Of a stretch of DNA of 40,528 bases, positions 1 to 7,525 are shown piece after piece (within the stretch, counting starts at the first letter, position 1; the number at the start of each line of letters is the position of its first letter). The stretch comes from Bacteroidales bacterium (GTDB lineage Bacteria > Bacteroidota > Bacteroidia > Bacteroidales > PUMT01). The translations under genes were made by a program, and so were the position numbers. The stretch is from positions 1 through 40,528 of the forward strand of contig SLPB01000069.1 in the NCBI GenBank assembly GCA_007132225.1. The letters run 5' to 3'. The notes beneath the pieces are model-generated. The model saw nothing but the letters and a program-made list of their open reading frames with translations, had not been told where the DNA came from and searched no databases.

Positions 1-1
1 A

Positions 2-34
2 AACATATTTACCGGGAAGAACTTAGAATCATGA
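2..34 (+). CDS. C-terminal tail of an upstream gene (partial)
   Basis: An open frame enters from the window edge, reads NIFTGKNLES and stops at a TGA that overlaps the ATG of the RND pump by four bases (ATGA). This is a typical translational-coupling junction. RND pumps are normally preceded by their periplasmic membrane-fusion protein, so that is the likely identity, but ten residues cannot prove it. The frame of the pump itself is also open to the window edge, so an earlier pump start cannot be excluded. Confidence 0.4.
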   Translation, partial: NIFTGKNLES

Positions 35-3000
35 GCCGATCATCAGATAAAAACAAATCAAGGGAATTCAGCCCTACCATAATTGCACTCAATAACAGAA
101 GCACCATATTCCTGCTAACAGTTATACTTGCAATTGCCGGGATAATATCTTACAGGACCCTGCCAAAAGAATTATTTCCTGACGTGGTCATTCCAACTGT
201 GATGGTGGTGACCAACTATCCGGGAAATTCTCCCGTAGATATGGAGAACCTTATTACACGTCCCCTTGAGAAAGAGATAAACACTATAACGGGCATTGAA
301 AAACTGAGCTCCTCTTCCCTTCAGGACAACTCAAATATTATTGTTGAGTTTCAGACCGATATAGATATCGGTTCTGCCCTTCAGGATGTAAAAGATGCGG
401 TTGACCGTGTAATACCCGATCTCCCTGCAGATATTCCGGCCGACCCTATGGTAATGGATATAGATTTCTCTGACTTTCCGATTATGAACATCAATCTCTC
501 GGGGGAATTCAGAATAGACGAGCTTAAACGTTTTGCAGACTTTCTGCAGGAAGAGATTGAGCTGGTAAGGGAAATTTCAAGCGTCGAAATTACAGGAATT
601 CCCGAAAGAGAAATACAGATCAACGTTGACCCCCTGCAAATGGATGCCCGGGAAATAAGTTTCATGGATATTGAAAATGCAGTCATGCAGGAAAATATAT
701 CGGTAGGTGCTGGTTCGATAGTATTTGAAGATGATACCCGCTGGGCAGTCCGCACCATCGGCGAATTCACCGATATAAGGCAGATTGAAAATATCATTGT
801 AAAACATGAAATGGGAAATATAGTACACCTGGGTAACATAGCTGTTATTGAGGATACATTTGCAGAGCCCAAAAGTTTTGCAAGACTTGATGATGAGCCT
901 GTTGTATCCCTTCAGGTGGTAAAAAAGGATGGCGAGAACCTTCTTGATGCCACGGAAAAGATATTTGATATTATTGATCAGGCGCGCGATAGCGGCGAAC
1001 TGCCCGGCGGACTTACCGTTACAGTAACAAACGACCAGTCGGAAGATATCCGTAACCAGCTCAGCAACCTGGAGAACAGCGTGATACTGGCCGTTATACT
1101 GGTAATATTTGTACTTTACCTGTTCCTTGGAATAAAAAATGCACTTTTCGTGGGACTGGCCATACCATTGTCCATGCTCTCTTCTTTCATGATACTCGGA
1201 CTGCTGGATATTCAGATAAATATGATCGTACTTTTTTCACTCATCCTTGCTCTGGGTTTGCTGGTTGATAATGCCATTGTAGTGGTAGATAATATATATC
1301 GTTTTGTGGAAAGAGGAAACAGCGTACTGGATTCGGCAAAATATGCCACTTCGGAAATAGCAATGCCAATAATCACTTCAACTGCCACTACCCTTTCGGC
1401 CTTCCTGCCTCTTGCATTCTGGTCAGGAATAGTTGGTGAGTTCATGGTATATCTGCCAATAACCCTGATAATTGTACTCTCATCTTCTCTTTTTGTGGCG
1501 CTGGTAATAATACCGGTATTCTCAAAGGCTTTTTTCCGTGAAGGAGAAATAGCCGGTAACAAATCTCCTGGAAAGGAGCATTTGCAGCCCTTTTATAAAA
1601 AGCAAATGTTTTTCACCGGAATAATAGCAATTTCCGGAATTATTTTTCATTTAGCATCGGTTACCTTATGGGGAAACATTTTTATTCTTATTGCCCTTAT
1701 CTGGGCCCTGGGTTACTTTTTATTAGGGCGGCTGCAGAGATGGTTCCAGCGTAAACTGCTGCCCTTTAATGAGCGGTTGTATTCGCGCACCCTTTCGTTT
1801 GCATTAAAAAAAAATAATTCCTGGTTTTTTGTTGCCGGCACAATTCTGCTTCTTATTTTCTCAGTGATGTTTTTTGTTGCACGAAGCCCCAACGTCCTTT
1901 TCTTTCCTGATAATGAAGCTCAGTATATCAACATTCTTGCTAAAATGCCTATTGGAACAGATATAAATGATACTGACAGAAGAATAAGAGAAGTGGAAGC
2001 TCATGTAGCCGACATAATATCCCCTTACAGGCATATTGTAAAGTCGGTGCTTACCACAGTTGGACAGGGATCGGGAGGAGAGATGGAATTTGCAGTCGAT
2101 GACACACCCAACCGGGCCCGTATTACCGTAACTTTTGTAGAATTCCTTTACAGGGAGGGCATAAATACCAACGATATAATGGCTGAAATAAGTGATGAAC
2201 TGCTTGGAAATTATCCGGGAATTGATTTCAGCATAGAAAAAAATATGGCAGGTCCGCCGGCAGGCCCGCCGGTAAATATAGAAATAACCGGAAGAGACTT
2301 TGACCGGCTTCTTAGTATAGCAAATGAATTAAAAAATGAAATTGAAGACTCTGGTATCCAGGGTATTGAAGGCCTGTCCATGGATCTGGATGTTGACATG
2401 CCCGAAATAACCATAAACATTGACCGGGACAGGGCAAGAAGGTACGGGCTTTCCACATCTGCCATAGCAACTAACATACGTACAGGTTTGTTTGGCAATG
2501 AAATATCAAGCTTTAAAGTAGGTGAAGAGGAATTTCCTGTAATGCTGAGGCTGCAGGGAGACTACAGATACAACCTGAGCAGTCTTTTGAACCAGCAGAT
2601 AACATTCCGCAGTGCTTCCACCGGACAGATTATGCAGGTACCCGTATCGGCCGTTGCCTCCCCGGTATTCGGAAAAACATACGGATCGGTGAACAGGATC
2701 GATATGAGAAGGGTTATCACATTAAGCTCCAATGTACTGCCGGGTTACAATGCCAACCGGATAAATGAAGAACTCAGGGAACTTCTCGCCGGGTACAACA
2801 TACCGGAGGGTTATTCTTACGCATTCACAGGAGAACAGCAGGAACAGGCAGAATCAATGGAGTTTCTTATTACAGCCTTGTTGATCGCCCTGTCATTAAT
2901 TGCACTGATACTGGTTACCCAGTTCAATTCTGTTATCAAACCTTTCATAATAATAGGCAGTGTCATCTTCAGCACCGCAGGTGTATTTTTAGGAATAGCC

Positions 3001-3477
3001 CTGTTCAATATGGAATTTGTGATAATAATGACCGGTATAGGAATAATAAGCCTGGCAGGGGTGGTGGTAAACAATGCGATAGTCCTTGTTGATTACACCG
3101 ATTACCTGCATGAGAGAAAAAGGAATGAGCTGGATATTCCCGAAGATAAATTTCTGGATCCAGGCACCTCCCTTGCCATAATCCAGGATGCAGGAGAGAC
3201 AAGGTTCAGGCCGGTGGTACTTACGGCCATAACCACTGTTCTGGGACTGCTGCCCCTTGCCATGGGCCTGAATATTAACCTGGTGACTTTTATGACCGAA
3301 TTGCGCCCCCAGATCTATTTCGGGGGGGATAATGCGGCATTCTGGAGCCCGATGGCGTGGACTGTAATATTTGGCCTGACAGTTGCCACATTCCTCACCC
3401 TGGTAATTGTCCCCGCCATGTACCAGATAATCCTTGTCACCCGGCGCAAGGCAACAAAATGGTTAAAAGGGGACTGA
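31..3477 (+). CDS. Efflux RND transporter permease (HAE/AcrB-type)
   Basis: Inner-membrane proton-driven efflux pump of the RND superfamily, 1148 residues, slightly longer than AcrB. The typical plan is visible: TM1 near residues 24-41, a first periplasmic porter domain to about 345, TM2-TM6 at about 350-505, a second porter half after TM7 (about 600-625), and TM8-TM12 at the C-terminus. The TM4 proton-relay motif reads GLLVDNAIVVVDN, so the AcrB Asp407/Asp408 pair is Asp413/Asn414. The TM10 motif is VVVNNAIVLVDY, with Asn1014 where AcrB has Lys940. This Asp/Asn pattern suggests a non-AcrB HAE subfamily. Two additional hydrophobic segments lie at about 525-570 between TM6 and TM7. The start overlaps the stop of the upstream gene, indicating an operon with a fusion protein and probably a TolC-like channel. 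Substrate unknown. Confidence 0.93.
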   Translation: MSRSSDKNKSREFSPTIIALNNRSTIFLLTVILAIAGIISYRTLPKELFPDVVIPTVMVVTNYPGNSPVDMENLITRPLEKEINTITGIEKLSSSSLQDNSNIIVEFQTDIDIGSALQDVKDAVDRVIPDLPADIPADPMVMDIDFSDFPIMNINLSGEFRIDELKRFADFLQEEIELVREISSVEITGIPEREIQINVDPLQMDAREISFMDIENAVMQENISVGAGSIVFEDDTRWAVRTIGEFTDIRQIENIIVKHEMGNIVHLGNIAVIEDTFAEPKSFARLDDEPVVSLQVVKKDGENLLDATEKIFDIIDQARDSGELPGGLTVTVTNDQSEDIRNQLSNLENSVILAVILVIFVLYLFLGIKNALFVGLAIPLSMLSSFMILGLLDIQINMIVLFSLILALGLLVDNAIVVVDNIYRFVERGNSVLDSAKYATSEIAMPIITSTATTLSAFLPLAFWSGIVGEFMVYLPITLIIVLSSSLFVALVIIPVFSKAFFREGEIAGNKSPGKEHLQPFYKKQMFFTGIIAISGIIFHLASVTLWGNIFILIALIWALGYFLLGRLQRWFQRKLLPFNERLYSRTLSFALKKNNSWFFVAGTILLLIFSVMFFVARSPNVLFFPDNEAQYINILAKMPIGTDINDTDRRIREVEAHVADIISPYRHIVKSVLTTVGQGSGGEMEFAVDDTPNRARITVTFVEFLYREGINTNDIMAEISDELLGNYPGIDFSIEKNMAGPPAGPPVNIEITGRDFDRLLSIANELKNEIEDSGIQGIEGLSMDLDVDMPEITINIDRDRARRYGLSTSAIATNIRTGLFGNEISSFKVGEEEFPVMLRLQGDYRYNLSSLLNQQITFRSASTGQIMQVPVSAVASPVFGKTYGSVNRIDMRRVITLSSNVLPGYNANRINEELRELLAGYNIPEGYSYAFTGEQQEQAESMEFLITALLIALSLIALILVTQFNSVIKPFIIIGSVIFSTAGVFLGIALFNMEFVIIMTGIGIISLAGVVVNNAIVLVDYTDYLHERKRNELDIPEDKFLDPGTSLAIIQDAGETRFRPVVLTAITTVLGLLPLAMGLNINLVTFMTELRPQIYFGGDNAAFWSPMAWTVIFGLTVATFLTLVIVPAMYQIILVTRRKATKWLKGD

Positions 3478-3479
3478 CG

Positions 3480-4832
3480 TTATTTCGGCCCATGGTATTT
3501 CAGGGCAAGGAAATAAACCGGAACGCCTGCGACTAAAATTCCGGCTCCGGCAATAGCACCGGCACCCGTGAATACCAGGCTCGAATAGAGCATGTAAATA
3601 CATGCAAGAAGGAATAAAACAGGAGGCAACGGGTATAAAGGAACCCGGTATGATCCGGGTACATGATCTTTACGGAACCGGAAAACAAACAGGCTGACCG
3701 TGGTAAGAAGTATAAATGTCCAGAATACCGGTGCGGTATAATCGACCATAGTGCTGACAGCCTGCTGTGACCATGCCCCGATACCCACAAGAACAAGGGC
3801 AATCACCCCCTGGAATATAAGAGCGTTAACCGGACTGTTACGGCGGGTGTTCCATCTTCCCATGAAGCCCAGAAGAGCGAAGTCCCTGCCTATTGCATAA
3901 TTTGTTCTGGCACCGGTTATTATAGTGGCATTGGCTGTAGACAAAGCAGCAATAACCACAATAATAACCACCAGTACCGACGCTCCCGGGCCAAATATTT
4001 TTTCTGTCAGATCAAATCCCACTGTTTGCGATTCCCTTAGTGCCTCAAAACCCAGAACATGAAGATAAGCAAGATTAATAAGTATATAGAGGGTAGTTAT
4101 TACAACTATCCCCATAACCAGCGCCCTTACAATGTTTCGTTTTACATTATGCAATTCTCCGGTAAGATAAGCTGCCTCGCTCCAGCCGCCATAAGTGAGC
4201 AGAACAAATATCATGGCCAGACCGGGAGCTCCTCCGGAAAAAAGTTCCGTATTTCTCCCCGAAAGGGTCAGCCCTGAAACAGCTCCCTCCCCTGACAAAT
4301 TAAGAAGACCAAAAACCGAAACTGCCAGAAGGGTAATTATAATAACAGAAGCAAGGATATTCTGTGTATTGCGGGAATGAACAGTTCCCAGAATATTAAG
4401 TCCGGTAAGGACAATGACAACAGCAGCAGCATACAGGGATGAGCTGTATGGTCCCAGGTCAAGTATCACGGTGGCATAGTCCCCAAGTATAAAAGCAACC
4501 AGTGCAACAGATCCTGTCTGTATAACAGTCATCCTTCCCCATGAAAGGAAAAAACCGGTGGCCGGTCCAAATGCTTTCCTGAGAAAAAAATATTCCCCGC
4601 CGGCATCCGGCATTGACGATGAGAGCTCGGCATAGCACAATGCCCCGGTAAGAGAAATTAATCCACCTGCAAGCCAGAAGAGCATGAACTGCAATTCATT
4701 TACAGAATTTGCTGCAACAATAGGGGGCAGCCGGAAAATACCTATGCCAATAACTATGCCAATGACCACAGTCATTGAGCTGAAAATTGTAAAAGACTTA
4801 AGCGGATGTTCTTTTTGAGAAGGTTGTCTCAT
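3480..4832 (-). CDS. APC superfamily amino-acid permease
   Basis: Inner-membrane amino acid/polyamine/organocation transporter with about 12 hydrophobic segments. The unwound TM1 motif is visible as GIVIGIGIFRLPP, and the TM3 region reads GALCYAELSSSMPDAGGEYFFL, split here between YAELSSSMP and AGGEYF; both are hallmarks of APC/LAT-type permeases. I place the start at the ATG that overlaps the stop of the upstream methyltransferase by four bases (ATGA), giving 450 residues; an in-frame ATG 24 bases earlier would make 458. The 3' end lies only two bases from the stop of the convergent RND gene. It has no C-terminal regulatory domain, unlike the APC permease near 39 kb. Substrate cannot be read from sequence; an amino acid or GABA-like compound is likely. 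Confidence 0.9.
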   Translation of the reverse strand: MRQPSQKEHPLKSFTIFSSMTVVIGIVIGIGIFRLPPIVAANSVNELQFMLFWLAGGLISLTGALCYAELSSSMPDAGGEYFFLRKAFGPATGFFLSWGRMTVIQTGSVALVAFILGDYATVILDLGPYSSSLYAAAVVIVLTGLNILGTVHSRNTQNILASVIIITLLAVSVFGLLNLSGEGAVSGLTLSGRNTELFSGGAPGLAMIFVLLTYGGWSEAAYLTGELHNVKRNIVRALVMGIVVITTLYILINLAYLHVLGFEALRESQTVGFDLTEKIFGPGASVLVVIIVVIAALSTANATIITGARTNYAIGRDFALLGFMGRWNTRRNSPVNALIFQGVIALVLVGIGAWSQQAVSTMVDYTAPVFWTFILLTTVSLFVFRFRKDHVPGSYRVPLYPLPPVLFLLACIYMLYSSLVFTGAGAIAGAGILVAGVPVYFLALKYHGPK

Positions 4833-5659
4833 CGCCTCTGCAGTGTGGCCGACCATACCTCTATATTCCGGGAATCACCGGAAACAATATGAGACATACC
4901 ACTTATATTATTCCCGTCAACTCTTCCGCTGAAAACATATCTATCCCCGCTATTCTTATCAGTGGCCATAAAACTTATTCTCTCACCCATAAGCAGAGGT
5001 TCCTCTATCTCAAATTTCCGTTTACCAGATACAAGGTCAATAAAAACTTTCTGAAACTCCTGTCCAGCACTCATTACGAACCTTTCACCACCGGTTTCCC
5101 ATTCCCATCTGCCTCTTAAGTTTGCTGGGATAACCCAGTAATACACATGCCGGTTATCGACCTGGACATGCTCATCGGCTTCCCATTCTCCCATGCTGAA
5201 GCTGTGTGAAACGATCCGTGTTCCGGGACGCAGTTCTTTCAAAAGAACAGGCCGGAGCTTCAAATTAACAGAACTTAATAAATACATGGTAATTACCGAG
5301 GCTTTACTGATATCAGTTTTAAAGAGATCTCCTTCAAGGAACACAACCCTGTTAAAAACCCCAGCTTCAATTGCATTCTCGTTTGCTTCCTTTACCCTGA
5401 CGGGATTGAGATCAACTCCATGGCCCAATGCCCCCCTTTTGGCAGCGGCAATAACGATCCGCCCGTCCCCTGAGCCAAGATCAATAACATAATCCCCGGG
5501 TCCAACATCGGTTATGTCGAGCATCCTCTCCACCACCTTTTCAGGAGTGGGCACATAGGGAACATCAAGATCCTGTGCATACCCTTTATTAACATTCACA
5601 AAAAACAAAGAGAGTATTACAGGGATTATAATAAACAGTCTGATTATAATATTTTTCAT
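4829..5659 (-). CDS. Exported class I SAM-methyltransferase, FAM173/ATPSCKMT-like
   Basis: 276 residues. A clear Sec signal peptide (KNIIIR, hydrophobic core, VNKGYA-Q, cleavage near residue 28) precedes a Rossmann methyltransferase domain. SAM motif I is VIDLGSGDGRIV (58-69), the ribose-binding acid is Asp83 in GVDLNP, and the family-specific YVPTP (35-39) and SHSFSMGEW (151-159) are those of the FAM173/ATPSCKMT lysine methyltransferases. A further C-terminal region of about 100 residues looks like a beta-rich accessory domain. It is the first gene of an operon with the APC permease (ATGA overlap). The oddity is location: SAM is cytoplasmic, yet the protein appears exported. Either it stays tethered by an uncleaved signal, or it does not use cytosolic SAM. 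Substrate unknown. Confidence 0.82.
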   Translation of the reverse strand: MKNIIIRLFIIIPVILSLFFVNVNKGYAQDLDVPYVPTPEKVVERMLDITDVGPGDYVIDLGSGDGRIVIAAAKRGALGHGVDLNPVRVKEANENAIEAGVFNRVVFLEGDLFKTDISKASVITMYLLSSVNLKLRPVLLKELRPGTRIVSHSFSMGEWEADEHVQVDNRHVYYWVIPANLRGRWEWETGGERFVMSAGQEFQKVFIDLVSGKRKFEIEEPLLMGERISFMATDKNSGDRYVFSGRVDGNNISGMSHIVSGDSRNIEVWSATLQRR

Positions 5660-5735
5660 AATTGAAAGTAATTAAAAAAACAGATTTAAAAACTTAGTGA
5701 TGCTAAGTTAATATAAACAGGCTAATTTAAGACCC

Positions 5736-5768
5736 CAAACATAATAAAAAGCTGATAATATTATCAAA
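5736..5768 (-). promoter_or_regulatory. Bacteroidota promoter with operator-like palindrome
   Basis: On the minus strand TTTG (5768-5765) is followed after 21 bases by TATGTTTG (5743-5736), matching the Bacteroidota primary-sigma pattern TTTG-N19 to N21-TAnnTTTG, about 75 bases before the methyltransferase start. A perfect 14-base palindrome, TGATAATATTATCA (5753-5766), overlaps the -33 box and fills half the spacer, the classic position for a repressor operator. The motif match and symmetry are seen; the regulatory role is inferred. Confidence 0.5.
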
Positions 5769-5882
5769 GCTATTACACGATATTATTTATAAAAAGATTC
5801 ATCCTAATAAAACAGGTTAATCAAATTAATAATCAAGAACTTATATTTTCAGGTAATTCAAAATAGGTGTTTCAAACGTATG

Positions 5883-5933
5883 AAACCCGCATGGTTTGTT
5901 CATGTTATTTTGTCTGCCGAAGGCTGATGAGGG
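5883..5933 (+). repeat. Leader-like repeat element, copy A
   Basis: Shares an exact 20-base block (5892-5911, core GGTTTGTTCATGTTATTT) with 13956-13975, embedded in a wider conserved frame: AAACC-N5-GGTTT, then the block, then two variable bases, CTGCC-N3-GGCT-N-ATG-N-GG. The five-base arms AAACC/GGTTT form a dyad whose loops differ (CGCAT here, TCCCT in copy B), and GCC-N3-GGC is a second small dyad with a different loop. Conserved arms and variable loops suggest a structured leader RNA or binding site rather than chance or coding identity. In copy B the conserved ATG is the start codon of a lipoprotein gene. Confidence 0.55.
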
Positions 5934-5937
5934 TTCC

Positions 5938-5991
5938 ATGCTAAAAAAACTACTGCCGTTTCTGCTGATTTTCCTGTATGTATTAACTTAA
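5938..5991 (+). pseudogene. 17-codon signal-peptide-like mini-ORF
   Basis: Directly after repeat copy A an ATG opens the frame MLKKLLPFLLIFLYVLT and then stops. It has the charged start and hydrophobic core of a signal peptide but no mature protein. The frame also extends back to an ATG at 5902 inside the repeat (29 codons). It may be the decayed start of a lost exported protein or a very small membrane peptide. Nothing homologous was recognised. Confidence 0.3.
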
Positions 5992-6086
5992 AAATGCATA
6001 AATTTATCTACTTAAATTAATAAGGCCGGTCAGGGCGGAGAAAATAATCCGGATAAGGTTTTATAACCCCTCTATAATGCACTATT

Positions 6087-7088
6087 ATGGAAAATAGCAT
6101 AAATTCAATAAAAGAATTACTTCCTGATGTTAATCCGGAGTTATTTGCCAGGCCAAATATGGTTGCAACCGGAATAGGTTATAAAAAAGTACAGGGTAAG
6201 AAAACAGGAGAAATTTGCATAGTATGCTCGGTTGAAACAAAAGTATCAAAGGCTGCACTTACTGAAAAAGAGCTAATACCACCAGTTATTCAGGGCATAC
6301 CAACAGATGTTCAGCCTAGCGGACTGGTTCACAGTCTGGGTTTGCCTACCGGAAGGTACAGGCCTGCACCCGGTGGCGTAAGCATTGGTCATGTACATAT
6401 CACAACCGGAACACTGGGGTGTCTTGTAGCCAGGAACGGGACAAAATATATACTCTCAAACAATCATGTGCTTGCTAATTCGAATCAGGCAAAAAAGGGA
6501 GACATAATACTTCAACCCGGACCCTATGATGGTGGTATAATACCCGATGATCAGATAGCAACACTTTCCGAATTCATCACAATACATTTTGAAAATGAAA
6601 TAAACAGCTGTCGTTTAGCAAATGCCTTCAAGGGCATTTTTAATTTTTTCGCAAAAATTTCGGGAAGCAGCGTACGGTTGTTTTCAAAAAAAATTAATCA
6701 AACATCAAACCTTGTTGATTGTGCAATTGCCAAACCACTGAATGAAGGTGACTTGATAAATGAAATTCTCAGGGTCGGCTCGATAACCGGATCTGCAGAA
6801 GGAATTCTTGATATGAAAGTAAAAAAGTCGGGTCGCACCACCGGTCTTACCAAAGGTGTGATCGAGCAGGTGAATGCAACTGTCAGGGTGAATTTCGGGG
6901 CCGGCAAAACAGCCATGTTCACCGACCAGCTTATTGCCGGATCGATGAGCCAGGGAGGAGACAGCGGCTCGATAGTGCTTAATGGAAAAAATGAGGTCGT
7001 CGGACTCCTTTTTGCGGGCAGTACCAATACCACAATTATTAACAGGATCCAGAATGTATTTGGCGAACTGGGTGTTACCCTTGTGTAA
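6087..7088 (+). CDS. Trypsin-fold serine protease without signal peptide (NAL1-like)
   Basis: 333 residues. A chymotrypsin-type catalytic triad is visible: His127 in LSNNHVLAN, Asp211 in LVDCAIAK and Ser293 in SQGGDSGSIV; a GCLVARNG strand precedes the histidine as in S1 proteases. The N-terminal 80 residues form a separate small domain (VATGIGYKKVQG to GIPTDVQPSG). There is no signal peptide, so it should act in the cytoplasm, unlike most bacterial S1 proteases; bacterial relatives of the plant NAL1 protease have this design. The next gene encodes a protein resembling only the N-terminal domain. Substrate unknown; the N-terminal domain could be a prodomain, regulator or adaptor. Family placement is by motif, and the triad makes protease activity likely. 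Confidence 0.8.
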   Translation: MENSINSIKELLPDVNPELFARPNMVATGIGYKKVQGKKTGEICIVCSVETKVSKAALTEKELIPPVIQGIPTDVQPSGLVHSLGLPTGRYRPAPGGVSIGHVHITTGTLGCLVARNGTKYILSNNHVLANSNQAKKGDIILQPGPYDGGIIPDDQIATLSEFITIHFENEINSCRLANAFKGIFNFFAKISGSSVRLFSKKINQTSNLVDCAIAKPLNEGDLINEILRVGSITGSAEGILDMKVKKSGRTTGLTKGVIEQVNATVRVNFGAGKTAMFTDQLIAGSMSQGGDSGSIVLNGKNEVVGLLFAGSTNTTIINRIQNVFGELGVTLV

Positions 7089-7147
7089 AAACCGGATAAA
7101 AATTTTAATTAAAAAACAACCAAATTCTTCATAAAAAATATTTACTT

Positions 7148-7375
7148 ATGAAAAGCTCAGTCACTAAAGCAGGAGAGATCATAAAACGGTATGAGCAGAT
7201 ATGGATGGGGCTGGAAAATGTAACCGGGGTCGGAACGGGGAAAACAAATGACGGCAGGACGTGCCTGGTGATATCCCTGGTAAAGGATGATCAGTTCACC
7301 AGGGATATCTTTCCCTCTGAAATAGAGGGGCTCCCAGTACAGGTCAGGATCAGTGGAAATTTTGATGCCCGGTAA
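7148..7375 (+). CDS. Small protein resembling the N-terminal domain of the neighbouring protease
   Basis: 75 residues, no signal peptide or membrane segment. Its core (VTGVGTGKTNDGRTC, then LVISLVKDD, then EIEGLPVQVRISGNF) lines up with residues 26-79 of the upstream protease (VATGIGYKKVQGKKTGE, ICIVCSVE, VIQGIPTDVQPSG): same beta-strand spacing, same conserved G-x-G and the P-x-x-I-x-G-x-P-x-x-V sequence. It follows the protease by 59 bases on the same strand and is probably co-transcribed. By analogy with proteases that carry separate prodomain-like inhibitors, it may bind or regulate the protease; this is inference only. Otherwise a protein of unknown function. Confidence 0.62.
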   Translation: MKSSVTKAGEIIKRYEQIWMGLENVTGVGTGKTNDGRTCLVISLVKDDQFTRDIFPSEIEGLPVQVRISGNFDAR

Positions 7376-7413
7376 GCACCTGAATACTTGCCTGTTATTA
7401 GATGACCCATAAA

Positions 7414-7507
7414 ACAAATTACAATCATTTTCTAATTTGTCAGGTGTTCATGAAAAAATGTTTTGCAAAATAGGTAGCTTTAACCGGAATATCATACCTT
7501 AAGGTAT
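7414..7507. promoter_or_regulatory. Two dyads before the DUF1080 gene
   Basis: The gap before the next gene holds a perfect eight-base inverted repeat, ACAAATTA (7414-7421) and TAATTTGT (7433-7440), separated by 11 bases, and a perfect 14-base palindrome ATACCTTAAGGTAT (7494-7507) ending 18 bases before the ATG at 7526. The palindrome is well placed to be an operator; the first dyad could be an operator or a weak terminator of the protease operon. No TAnnTTTG box was found. Confidence 0.35.
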
Positions 7508-7525
7508 TACCATAAAATACCAAAT

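Larger units (their letters stand above)
5660..6086. other. 427-base gap: promoter, leader-like repeat A, mini-ORF
   Basis: AT-rich gap between divergent genes. Its left part holds the minus-strand promoter with palindrome. Its right part holds copy A of a leader-like element (5883-5933) followed by a 17-codon hydrophobic mini-ORF. No convincing promoter of the TAnnTTTG type was found immediately before the protease gene at 6087. Confidence 0.6.

Noticed and set aside
381-872. 163-codon minus-strand frame
   Set aside because: Antisense to the RND pump, Ser/Ile-rich low-complexity translation typical of a shadow.
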